From LMUY01 sp964245075 (GTDB lineage: Bacteria > Pseudomonadota > Alphaproteobacteria > Acetobacterales > Acetobacteraceae), in the NCBI GenBank assembly GCA_964245075.1, contig CAXTLC010000080.1:1-20452 (forward strand): a stretch of DNA of 20,452 nt, read 5' to 3'. The notes under the pieces are model-generated. The model worked only from the letters and a program-made list of their open reading frames with translations, had not been told where the DNA came from and did no database searches. The first letter of the stretch is position 1; every line of letters begins with the position of its first letter. Of this stretch, positions 6,517 through 13,523 are shown one piece after another. The position numbers and the translations under genes are program-made.

Positions 6517-8844
6517 CTACACCTGCGATCCTTGCAGCGCCTTCCAAACCCGCTCGGGCGTCGCGGGCATGTCGATATGCCGCACGCCCATCGGCCGCAG
6601 CGCGTCCACCACCGCGTTCATCACCGCGGGCAGCGCGCCCGCGCAGCCGGCCTCGCCGCAGCCCTTCACGCCCAGCCCGTTGGTGCGCGCCGGGACCGGG
6701 TGGCTCCGGAACGAGAAGCCCGGCACCTGGTCGGCATGCGGCAGCGCGTAGTCCATCAGGCTGCCGGTGAGGGTCTGCCCGTTCTCGTCGTAAACCATGT
6801 TCTCGAACAGCGCCTGCCCGATCCCCTGCACCACGCCGCCGTGCGCCTGCCCCTCGACCAGCAACGGGTTGATCAGCACGCCGAAGTCGTTGACCATGCT
6901 GTAGCGGTCCACCGACACCACGCCCGTCTCCGGGTCGATTTCCACCTCCGCCACGTGGCAGCCGTTCGGGAAGGTGGAGGGCGGGGTGACGTAGTCGTGC
7001 GACACGTCCAGCGTCCTGTCCATGCCGTCCGGCAGGTCCGCGCCCCCGTGCAGCCTGGCCGCCAGGTCCAGCAGGCCGATCCCGAGATCCGTGCCGGCGA
7101 CGCTGAACCGCCCGCCCGAGAATTCCACGTCCTCGGCCGCAGCTTCCAGCATGTGCGCCGCGATGGCCCGGCCGCGGTCGATCACCATGCCGCTCGCCAC
7201 CGCGATCGCGTTGCCGCTCGCCATGATCGAGCGCGAGCCGCCCGTGCCGCCGCCGACGATCAGCTCGTCGCTGTCGCCCTGCACCAGCCGGATCCGCTTG
7301 AACGGGATGCCGAGCCGGTCCGCCAGCACCTGGGCGAACGGTGCCGCGTGGCCCTGCCCGTAGTCGAGCGTCCCCGTGATGATGGTGACGTCGCCATTCG
7401 GCTCGAACCGGATGCCGCCCATCTCATGCCCGGTATCCGCCGTCACTTCGAGGTACTGGCCGATGCCACGGCCGCGCAGCCTGCCCCGCCGCCGGCTTTC
7501 AGCACGGCGGGCGGCGAAGTTGTCCCAGTCGGCGAAGCCCAGCGCCTTGTCCAGCACCATCGGAAAATCGCCGCTGTCGTAGTTCATGCGGGATGCTGCC
7601 TTGAACGGCATCTCGTCCGGCTGGATGTGGTTGCGCCGGCGCAGCTCGACCGGGTCGATGCCCATCTCGTTGGCGGCGGTCTCGATCAAGCGCTCGATGT
7701 AGTAGTTGCCCTCCGGACGCCCGGCGCCGCGATACGGACCCACCGGCGTCGTGTTGGTGTAGGCGCACTTCACGGAGCATTCGAGCAGCGGCGTCCGGTA
7801 AACGCCGATGACGTTCTTCACCAGGTTGACCGTGGGGATGAACGTGTTGAAGCCGCCCAGGTAGGCGCCCATGTTGGCCCGCCCGGTGATCCGGAGGGCC
7901 AGGATGCGCCCGTCCGCATCCAGGCCCAGTTCCGCTTCCATGGTGTGGTCGCGGCCATGCGTGTCGGACACGAAGCTGCCGCTGCGGTCATCCGTCCAAT
8001 GCACCGGGCGGCCGAGCGCCCTGGCGGCGTGCAGGATGGCGACGTACTCCGGATAAACGGACGCCTTCATGCCGAACGAACCGCCGACGTGGCCAGTCTT
8101 CACCCGGACGCGCCCGTGCGGCAGGCCCATGATGGAAGCGATGCCGCTGCGCATCCCGAACACGCCCTGGCTGCACACGTGCAGGGTGAGGCGCCCGTCC
8201 GCCGCATCGTACTCGGCGGTGGCCGAACGCGGCTCCAGCGCGCAGACGGAGATGCGGTTGCTGTGCAGCCCCAGCCGGCAGACATGGGCCGAGCGCGCCA
8301 ACGCCTCGCCCACGGCGGCGGAGTCGCCGTAATGGAAGTCGAGCGCCAGGTTGCCCGGTATGTCGTCGTGCACCAGCGGCGCACCGGGCAGCAGGGCGGC
8401 CGCGTCGCCGACGATGGCAGGGAGCGGCTCGAAGTCCGGCATCACCGCTTCGGCCGCGTTCTGCGCCCCCTTGGCCGTTTCCGCGATGACGACCGCGAGC
8501 GGCTCGCCGACGTAGCGGACGCGGCTGGCCGCGAGCGGCGGGTGGCTCGGGCAACGGTTGGCGGAGCCGTCCCGGTTCTTCATCCCCGTGTTGCCCGGCA
8601 GGTCGCTGTACCCGGCCAGGTCCGCGGCGGTGACGACGGCCTTCACGCCGGGCATCGCGAGCGCATCGGCGCAGTCCAGGCTGCGCAGGACCGCATGGGG
8701 ATAGGCACTGCGGACAACCACGGCATGGAGTTGGCCGGGAAGGTGAAGGTCGTCGCTGTAGCGGCCCTCGCCGCGCAGCAGGATTGGGTCCTCCGTCCGG
8801 GGAACGGACTGGCCGATGGCGAACTTGTTGAGCGCAACGTTCAA
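6517..8844 (-). CDS. Xanthine dehydrogenase family molybdopterin-binding subunit (form II CoxL-like), second of pair
   Basis: This 775-residue Mo-cofactor subunit has the full family layout. SVPRTEDPILLRGEGRYSDD opens the hammerhead domain, KTGHVGGSFGMKASVYPEY is the first cofactor loop, PYRGAGRPEGNYYIERLI is the active-site loop, and VKGCGEAGCAG contains the catalytic glutamate (about residue 731). The RGAGR loop in place of AYRCSFR places it with form II enzymes rather than true CO dehydrogenase. It probably hydroxylates an aldehyde or heterocycle. No ATG opens this frame. TTG at 8844 is chosen because it overlaps the preceding small gene's stop (TTGA) and has AAGGA upstream at a workable distance. 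The frame is open much further upstream, but only as a shadow of the neighbouring gene. No 2Fe-2S or FAD subunit gene accompanies it; the nearest are those of the PaoABC-type operon. Confidence 0.88.
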   Translation of the reverse strand: MNVALNKFAIGQSVPRTEDPILLRGEGRYSDDLHLPGQLHAVVVRSAYPHAVLRSLDCADALAMPGVKAVVTAADLAGYSDLPGNTGMKNRDGSANRCPSHPPLAASRVRYVGEPLAVVIAETAKGAQNAAEAVMPDFEPLPAIVGDAAALLPGAPLVHDDIPGNLALDFHYGDSAAVGEALARSAHVCRLGLHSNRISVCALEPRSATAEYDAADGRLTLHVCSQGVFGMRSGIASIMGLPHGRVRVKTGHVGGSFGMKASVYPEYVAILHAARALGRPVHWTDDRSGSFVSDTHGRDHTMEAELGLDADGRILALRITGRANMGAYLGGFNTFIPTVNLVKNVIGVYRTPLLECSVKCAYTNTTPVGPYRGAGRPEGNYYIERLIETAANEMGIDPVELRRRNHIQPDEMPFKAASRMNYDSGDFPMVLDKALGFADWDNFAARRAESRRRGRLRGRGIGQYLEVTADTGHEMGGIRFEPNGDVTIITGTLDYGQGHAAPFAQVLADRLGIPFKRIRLVQGDSDELIVGGGTGGSRSIMASGNAIAVASGMVIDRGRAIAAHMLEAAAEDVEFSGGRFSVAGTDLGIGLLDLAARLHGGADLPDGMDRTLDVSHDYVTPPSTFPNGCHVAEVEIDPETGVVSVDRYSMVNDFGVLINPLLVEGQAHGGVVQGIGQALFENMVYDENGQTLTGSLMDYALPHADQVPGFSFRSHPVPARTNGLGVKGCGEAGCAGALPAVMNAVVDALRPMGVRHIDMPATPERVWKALQGSQV

Positions 8845-9059
8845 GGCGGTGCATCCTTCGAGTGCCGGGGCCTGACCGGGACCCGGCTGTATTCCATGGA
8901 TAAGATCAGGACATTCTTCTGCTGACGCCGCTCGGTTTCGATGGCCTCCCGCGCGGCGTGCTCGGTGGGGTCGCCGAGAAGGCCCATCCAGATCGCCGGA
9001 TGGGACGCTCCCTCGTCCTCGGCCAGGCTGAACAGGTAGTTGACCAGTGCCTCGACCAT
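8841..9059 (-). CDS. Small hypothetical protein between two molybdoenzyme subunits
   Basis: This 72-codon frame is not a family I recognise. It encodes a mostly soluble protein beginning MVEALVNYLFSLAEDEGASH, followed by an acidic and basic middle (REAIETERRQQKN) and a basic, proline-containing tail. There is no membrane segment, CxxC, CxxCH or Tat motif. The N-terminal helix loosely recalls the last helix of some c-type cytochromes, but no haem motif exists. Two points support translation: it fills the gap between two molybdoenzyme genes on the same strand, and its TGA shares two bases with the TTG start of the next gene. The TAG of the upstream gene is in the same frame, four codons before this ATG, so a C-terminal extension through a new stop codon is an alternative history. 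The last third uses more A/T-ending codons than its neighbours. No strong ribosome binding site is visible. Confidence 0.55.
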   Translation of the reverse strand: MVEALVNYLFSLAEDEGASHPAIWMGLLGDPTEHAAREAIETERRQQKNVLILSMEYSRVPVRPRHSKDAPP

Positions 9060-9071
9060 CCAGCCGCCAGG

Positions 9072-11408
9072 CTAGGCGGCGACCCGGGCCGTGTCGGCCG
9101 CCCTGAGCGCGCTCCACACCTTCTCCGGCGTCGCGGGCATGTCGAGGCTGGTGACGCCCCGCTCCCCCAACGCGTTCAGGATGGCGTTCATGACCGCCGG
9201 CGGGCTGCCCACCGCCCCCGCCTCGCCCGCGCCCTTGACGCCGAGCGGGTTGGACTGGCACGGCACCTCGACCAGGCTGACGTCGATGTCCGGCAGGTTG
9301 GCCGCCCGCGGCAGGGCGTAATCCATGAAGCTGCCGGCGAGGAGCTGGCCGCTGTCCGGGTCGTAGGCCGTGTGCTCGAACAGCGCCTGGCCGATGCCCT
9401 GCGCGACGCCGCCATGCACCTGGCCATAGACGATCATCGGGTTGATGGTGCGGCCCACGTCGTCGCACACGGCATAGCGCACGACGTCGACGGTGCCCGT
9501 TTCCGGATCGACCTCGACCTCCGCCAGGTGGCAGCCGTTCGGGTAGGTGTGGGAAGCGACGTCGGCCACCTCCGCCGTGTCCAGGGGGGTTGCCGCCTCG
9601 CCGCGCGCCGCCTTGTCCCGCTGCCCGGCGGCGAGCGTGATGATGTCCACCCGGCGGTCCGTGCCGGCAACGCTGAACACGCCGTCCTCGAACGCGATGT
9701 CCGCTTCCGCCGTTTCGAACAGGTCGGATGCGGCCTGCTTGCCCTTGCGGATGATGCTTCCGGCGGTGAGCAGGATGGCTTGCCCTTCGGAGTAGAGGCT
9801 GCGCGCGCCGCTGGTGCCGCCGCCGGTGGGGATCGCGTCGCTGTCGCCCTGCAACACGCGGATGCGGTCCTCGGGGATGCCCAGCTCCGCGGCCGTGAGC
9901 TGGGTGTAGGCCGTCTCGTGCCCCTGCCCGGTCGATTGCGTGCCGACCAGCACGTCCACGAAGCCGTCGGGCGCGAAGCGGATCTCGGCGCGCTCGGTGG
10001 GGGTGCCTCCCGTCGCTTCGAGGTAGTACGCGATGCCGAAGCCGGACAGCTTGCCGCGGGACGCCGCCGCTTGCCGCCGGGCCGCGAACCCGGCGTGGTC
10101 CACGCGGACCAGCCCGGCATCCAGCACGCGGGCGAACTCGCCGCTGTCGTACAGCTCGCCCATCGCCGAACGGAACGGCATGGCGGCGGGCGGGATGAGG
10201 TTGGCCCGCCGGAACGCGATCGGGTCCTGCCCGAGTTCCACAGCGGCGGCGTCCATCAGGCGCTCGACCAGGTAGTTGCTTTCGGGGCGGCCGGCGCCGC
10301 GGTAGGCGTCCACGGGGACCGTGTTGGTGAACACGCCGATCACGTTGAGGTAGATCGCCTTGAACGCGTACACCCCGCCCAGCACCTTGGACCCGGCGAC
10401 GGTCGGGATGGCCGGCCCGAACGTGGACAGGTAGCCGCCCATGTTGGCGACGTTGCGCGAGCGCAGCGCCAGCACGTGCCCGTCCGCGTCGATCGCCAGC
10501 TCGCCCAGCGTGATGTTGTCGCGGCCGTGCGTGTCCGAGACGAACGCCTCGCTGCGGTCGGACGTCCACTTCACCGGGCGGCCGAGCTTCTGCGCCGCGT
10601 AGCAGGCCAGCACCTGCTCCGGATACAGGAAGATCTTCATGCCGAACCCGCCGCCCACGTCGTTGGTCACGACGCGGAAGCGCTCCGGGTCCACCTTGAA
10701 GATGTTCTGGCCGAGCTGGGTCTTCAGCAGCCACACGCCCTGCGTGTTGGTGTGCAGCGTCCAGCGCTCGGTGGCGGCGTCATACTCGGCCAGGGCGACG
10801 CGCGCCTCCATGCTGGCGACGACGATGCGGTTGTTGACGATCTCAAGCCGGGTGACGTGCGCGGCCGAGGCGAACAGCGCGTCCACCTGGGCCTTGTCGC
10901 CGGTGTGCCAGTCGAACGCGACGTTGTCCGCCTTGTCAGGCCACACCAGCGGGGCGCCGGGCTGGGCGGCGGCGCGCAGGTCGGTGACGGACCGGGTCAC
11001 GTGGTAATCGACGGTGATCGCTTCGGCGGCGTCACGCGCCGCCTCGTGCGTTTCGGCCACCACGAAGGCGACCGGGTCGCCCGCGAACCGCACCGCGTCC
11101 AGCGCAAGCGCGGGCCGCGGCGTGTCTTGCCGGGCGGACCCGTCGCGGCTTCGGAGCGGCACGGCGCAGGGTAGGTCACCAAGGCCGTCGCTTTGCAGGT
11201 CCCGCCCGGTATAGACTGCGACCACGCCGGGCATGGCCTGGGCCGCGGCGGTGTCGATCGACAGGATGCGGGCGGCCGCGTGCGGGCTGCGCAGCACCGC
11301 GCCGGCCAGCGTGCCGGGCGGCGTGATGTCATCGCTGTAGCGCCCTTGCCCGCGCAGCAGGCGGGTGTCCTCGACGCGTCGAACCGGTTGTGCAGCGCCG
11401 AACTTCAT
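9072..11408 (-). CDS. Xanthine dehydrogenase family molybdopterin-binding subunit (form II CoxL-like), first of pair
   Basis: This 778-residue protein is a paralogue of the downstream 775-residue subunit. The N-terminal PVRRVEDTRLLRGQGRYSDD opens the hammerhead domain. NDVGGGFGMKIFLYPEQ, DAYRGAGRPESNYLVERL and VKGAGEAGAVG mark the cofactor loops and the catalytic glutamate (about residue 729). As in its partner, the AYRGAGR loop marks a form II enzyme; the substrate is not evident, and aldehydes or N-heterocycles are typical. ATG at 11408 is well supported by AGGAGG seven bases upstream. It leads a three-gene minus-strand operon with the 72-codon gene and the second large subunit. It diverges from the short-chain dehydrogenase across about 300 bases. 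Neither large subunit has its own electron-transfer subunits here, so they may form a heteromer and borrow the PaoA/PaoB-type subunits or others elsewhere. Confidence 0.92.
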   Translation of the reverse strand: MKFGAAQPVRRVEDTRLLRGQGRYSDDITPPGTLAGAVLRSPHAAARILSIDTAAAQAMPGVVAVYTGRDLQSDGLGDLPCAVPLRSRDGSARQDTPRPALALDAVRFAGDPVAFVVAETHEAARDAAEAITVDYHVTRSVTDLRAAAQPGAPLVWPDKADNVAFDWHTGDKAQVDALFASAAHVTRLEIVNNRIVVASMEARVALAEYDAATERWTLHTNTQGVWLLKTQLGQNIFKVDPERFRVVTNDVGGGFGMKIFLYPEQVLACYAAQKLGRPVKWTSDRSEAFVSDTHGRDNITLGELAIDADGHVLALRSRNVANMGGYLSTFGPAIPTVAGSKVLGGVYAFKAIYLNVIGVFTNTVPVDAYRGAGRPESNYLVERLMDAAAVELGQDPIAFRRANLIPPAAMPFRSAMGELYDSGEFARVLDAGLVRVDHAGFAARRQAAASRGKLSGFGIAYYLEATGGTPTERAEIRFAPDGFVDVLVGTQSTGQGHETAYTQLTAAELGIPEDRIRVLQGDSDAIPTGGGTSGARSLYSEGQAILLTAGSIIRKGKQAASDLFETAEADIAFEDGVFSVAGTDRRVDIITLAAGQRDKAARGEAATPLDTAEVADVASHTYPNGCHLAEVEVDPETGTVDVVRYAVCDDVGRTINPMIVYGQVHGGVAQGIGQALFEHTAYDPDSGQLLAGSFMDYALPRAANLPDIDVSLVEVPCQSNPLGVKGAGEAGAVGSPPAVMNAILNALGERGVTSLDMPATPEKVWSALRAADTARVAA

Positions 11409-11478
11409 CGCCGTCCTCCTGTGCGAAGCCCTCCGTTGTCCGGAGATGGCGCGTGCAGCATACCTCTCAAGCCCGGAT

Positions 11479-11488
11479 GTTGCGCAAC
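11479..11488. promoter_or_regulatory. Perfect 10-base palindrome, candidate operator
   Basis: GTTGCGCAAC is self-complementary and sits about 70 bases upstream of the first molybdoenzyme start codon. It overlaps the only TTG-type -35 candidate for that operon, and could bind a dimeric regulator. Support is by symmetry and position only. Confidence 0.28.
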
Positions 11489-11596
11489 CCCGCTGATCAG
11501 GCCGCCCCCGTAAGCCTCACCCCCTCGTCACAGCGTGGGAGCGCCCCCGGTGACCGGCGTGAGCGCGCCGCAGCGGGGTTGGATGCCGGAACGAGC

Positions 11597-11644
11597 CCGG
11601 AAGCGGACCCGGAAGCGGGCCTGGGAGCGGGCCTGGGAGCGGGC
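11597..11644 (+). repeat. Four tandem copies of a 12-base repeat
   Basis: Units are CCGGAAGCGGAC, CCGGAAGCGGGC, CTGGGAGCGGGC and CTGGGAGCGGGC. They form two pairs that differ by a few substitutions, so the array probably grew by duplication of 12-mers. It lies in the divergent intergenic region just upstream of a TTGACA hexamer. The period of 12 keeps any reading frame, but the frames through it show no recognisable protein. Confidence 0.7.
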
Positions 11645-11707
11645 ATTGACAGCGCATGGCGGATGCCGCGCTGATGCGGGCCGTGGAGTGACCAGGGCCG
11701 AGGCGGG

Positions 11708-12406
11708 ATGATGCTGAAACCAGATGGCAGGGTCGTGATGGTGTCCGGCGCCGCGCGCGGGATCGGCCGCGCCGTGGTGGAGCGGCTGCTGCTGGACGGG
11801 TTCACCGTGTCAGCCGGAGTGCGCACCTCGGACCTGACGCCGTCGGACCGGCTGCTGGTGCATCGCTACGACGCGGAAAGCCTGCCGGGCGCGGAAGCCT
11901 GGCGGGACGCGACCCTCGCCCGGTTCGGCGCGCTGCACGGCCTGGTCAACGCGGCCGGCGTGTCGCTGCCCGGCGCCACCCTGGCCGACGCGGACGAGAC
12001 GGCGCTCGACACGCTGTGGCTGGTCAACGTGAAAGCGCCGCTGCGGCTGATCCGGCTGGCGCTGCCGGCGCTGCGGGCGGGCGGCGACGGCCGGGTGATC
12101 AACGTGTCCTCGTTGTCCGGCAAGCGCGTGGCCAACGCCAACGCCGGCTACGCGATGAGCAAGTTCGCCCTGACGGCGCTGACCCACGCGGTGCGCCGCG
12201 AGGCCTGGGACGACGGGGTGCGGGCCACCGCGATCTGCCCCGGCTTCGTCGCGACCGACATGACGGCCAACGTCACCGCCCTGCCGCGGGAAGCGATGAC
12301 GAAGCCGGAGGACGTCGCGGCCTTGATCGCGATGGCGCTGCTCCTGCCAGGGACGGCCAACGTGGCCGAGCTGCTGGTCAACTGCCGGCTGGAAAGCAGC
12401 TTCTGA
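11708..12406 (+). CDS. Short-chain dehydrogenase/reductase (SDR), classical type
   Basis: This 232-residue protein is a classical NAD(P)-dependent SDR with a Rossmann fold. The cofactor motif is SGAARGIG (13-20), with S in place of the usual first T. NAAG (81-84), N107 in the LVNVKAP stretch, S135 (NVSSLSG) and Y148-AMS-K152 complete the Asn-Ser-Tyr-Lys tetrad. CPGFVATDM is the usual post-catalytic loop. An acidic residue is not obvious after the second strand (SAGVRTSDL), which leans towards NADP(H), though this is only an inference. It probably interconverts an alcohol and a carbonyl compound; the substrate is unknown. Two adjacent ATG codons (11708 and 11711) are possible starts, and the first is used here, with GAGGCGGG just upstream. 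It is separated from the following ABC operon by a terminator-like hairpin, so it may be its own transcript. Confidence 0.9.
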   Translation: MMLKPDGRVVMVSGAARGIGRAVVERLLLDGFTVSAGVRTSDLTPSDRLLVHRYDAESLPGAEAWRDATLARFGALHGLVNAAGVSLPGATLADADETALDTLWLVNVKAPLRLIRLALPALRAGGDGRVINVSSLSGKRVANANAGYAMSKFALTALTHAVRREAWDDGVRATAICPGFVATDMTANVTALPREAMTKPEDVAALIAMALLLPGTANVAELLVNCRLESSF

Positions 12407-12414
12407 GACTCCCG

Positions 12415-12433
12415 AACGCCCCCATGGGCGTTT
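12415..12433 (+). terminator. Probable rho-independent-like terminator of the SDR gene
   Basis: AACGCCC-CCAT-GGGCGTT forms a perfect seven-base stem with a four-base loop. It begins nine bases after the SDR stop codon and ends in TTT. The T tract is short, so termination may be incomplete. It divides the SDR gene from the ABC transporter operon. Confidence 0.55.
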
Positions 12434-12540
12434 CCGAACCTGCCGGGTGGCACCGGCCTCTCCTGCAGAGGAGGCTTTCGGCCCGAAGCAGCGGCACGTT
12501 TCTTGATTGCCCTGTCTCGACACGGCAGGGACTTGCCTTG

Positions 12541-12576
12541 ATGAACAGTGTTGCACGGAGGTTCGCACCTGGATGA
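12541..12576 (+). CDS. Possible 11-residue leader peptide overlapping the permease start
   Basis: ATG at 12541 opens a frame encoding MNSVARRFAPG and stops at TGA 12574-12576, which overlaps the permease ATG at 12573 (ATGA). Ribosomes finishing this peptide would be placed on the permease start, whose own GGAGG lies a long 11 bases upstream. The upstream ribosome binding site for the peptide is weak (CAGGGAC). This arrangement could be chance. Confidence 0.25.
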   Translation: MNSVARRFAPG

Positions 12577-13523
12577 CCGGCTTCGTCCTGCGCCGGGTCG
12601 TGCAGAGCCTGGTCCTGCTGGTGCTTGTCTCCATCATCGGCTTCGCCCTGCTGCACCTGGTGCCGGGCGGGCCTTTGGCCCAATTCGCGCTCACGCCGGG
12701 CATGTCGCAGCAATCGATGGCGCTGATCGCCCACCAGATGGGGCTCGACCAGCCGCTTCCGGTGCAATACCTGCAATGGGCGCGCCGCCTGCTGGCCGGG
12801 GATTGGGGCCGTTCCTACCGTGACAGCCAGCCGGTGCTCTGGGTGATCGGCACCCACGCGGGCGCCACGCTGGAGCTGATGGCCAGCTCCACCCTGCTGG
12901 CGGTCATCCTCGGCACGGCGGTCGGCGTGCTGGGCGCGATCCGCCGCTACTCCCTGGCCGACTACGCCGCGACCGTGGGCGCCATGATCGCGCTCTCCAT
13001 CCCGACCTTCTGGTTCGGGCTGGTGATGATCTACGTGTTCTCCGTGCGCCTCGCCTGGCTGCCGGCCGGCAACATCGCCACCGTGGGGGACGGCTCGCTG
13101 CTGGACTACGCGCGCCACCTGATCGAGCCCTGCGTCGTGCTGGCGCTGGTCACGGTGGCGACGTGGAGCCGCTACATGCGCGCCGCCATGCTGGAGGTGG
13201 CGGGCCAGGACTACGTCCGCACCGCCCGCGCCAAGGGGCTGCGCCGGTTGCAGGTGCTGCTGCACCACAGCCTGCGCAACGCGCTGCTGCCGATGATCAC
13301 GGTGGCCGGGCTGCAACTGCCGACCCTGCTGAGCGGCGCGCTGGTGACGGAAACGGTGTTCACCTGGCCCGGCATGGGCCGGCTCTTCCTGGATTCGCTG
13401 GGCTACCGCGATTACCCGGTGGTCATGGGCCTGCTGATGGTTTCGGCGGTGCTCGTGCTGCTCGGCAACCTGCTGGCGGACCTGCTTTACGTGGTGGCCG
13501 ACCCGCGGGTGCGCCTGGCGTGA
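12573..13523 (+). CDS. Oligopeptide/dipeptide-class ABC transporter permease (DppB/OppB type)
   Basis: This 316-residue inner-membrane permease has the standard DppB layout. The first helix (LVLLVLVSIIGFALLHLVPG) is followed by the conserved periplasmic segment with MGLDQPLPVQYLQW and GDWGRSY, then five more helices. The cytoplasmic ATPase-coupling loop is E208-V-A-x10-G222 (EVAGQDYVRTARAKG), followed by SLRNALLPMITVAG. ETVFTWPGMGRL is also typical of the family. ATG at 12573 is chosen because the first helix begins just after it and GGAGG lies 11 bases upstream; an in-frame ATG at 12507 would add 22 non-conserved residues. Its stop codon overlaps the GTG start of the second permease (GTGA). 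It is the first structural gene of a six-gene import operon. Confidence 0.93.
   Translation: MTGFVLRRVVQSLVLLVLVSIIGFALLHLVPGGPLAQFALTPGMSQQSMALIAHQMGLDQPLPVQYLQWARRLLAGDWGRSYRDSQPVLWVIGTHAGATLELMASSTLLAVILGTAVGVLGAIRRYSLADYAATVGAMIALSIPTFWFGLVMIYVFSVRLAWLPAGNIATVGDGSLLDYARHLIEPCVVLALVTVATWSRYMRAAMLEVAGQDYVRTARAKGLRRLQVLLHHSLRNALLPMITVAGLQLPTLLSGALVTETVFTWPGMGRLFLDSLGYRDYPVVMGLLMVSAVLVLLGNLLADLLYVVADPRVRLA

Larger units (their letters stand above)
11409..11707. other. Divergent intergenic region (about 300 bases)
   Basis: This gap separates the start of the minus-strand molybdoenzyme operon from the plus-strand dehydrogenase, so promoters for both should lie here. I see a hairpin CTCCG-ttgtc-CGGAG at 11431-11445 in the probable leader of the molybdoenzyme operon. 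There is a perfect palindrome GTTGCGCAAC at 11479-11488, and a 12-base repeat block at 11597-11644. A minus-strand TATGCT (11462-11457) could be a -10 box, but its best upstream hexamer, TTGCGC, is 19 bases away, so I do not call it. On the plus strand TTGACA lies at 11646-11651 without a good -10 partner. No convincing gene is present. Confidence 0.5.

Noticed and set aside
8845..10734. Long N-terminal extension of the second molybdoenzyme subunit
   Set aside because: The open frame runs through the neighbouring gene in another register, with Arg/Gly/Pro-rich sequence. The family N-terminus begins at about 8844, where a TTG overlaps the preceding stop codon.
6532..11174. Two long plus-strand frames (6532-8925 and 8958-11174) opposite the molybdoenzyme pair
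   Set aside because: Both are antisense to well-supported large subunits and are rich in His, Arg, Val and Asp repeats without recognisable domains.
6517..11408. Aerobic CO dehydrogenase (coxL)
   Set aside because: Both large subunits carry the RGAGR loop and not AYRCSFR, and no coxM/coxS genes are adjacent.
11390..11674. Small protein covering the 12-base repeats
   Set aside because: The frame gives a PEADPEAGLGAGLGAG segment inside otherwise featureless sequence, with no ribosome binding site or recognisable family. It also starts inside the antisense molybdoenzyme gene.
12450..12475. Sigma54-type promoter (TGGCAC) before the ABC operon
   Set aside because: A TGGCAC is present, but no GC pair lies ten bases after the GG, so the -24/-12 spacing is wrong.
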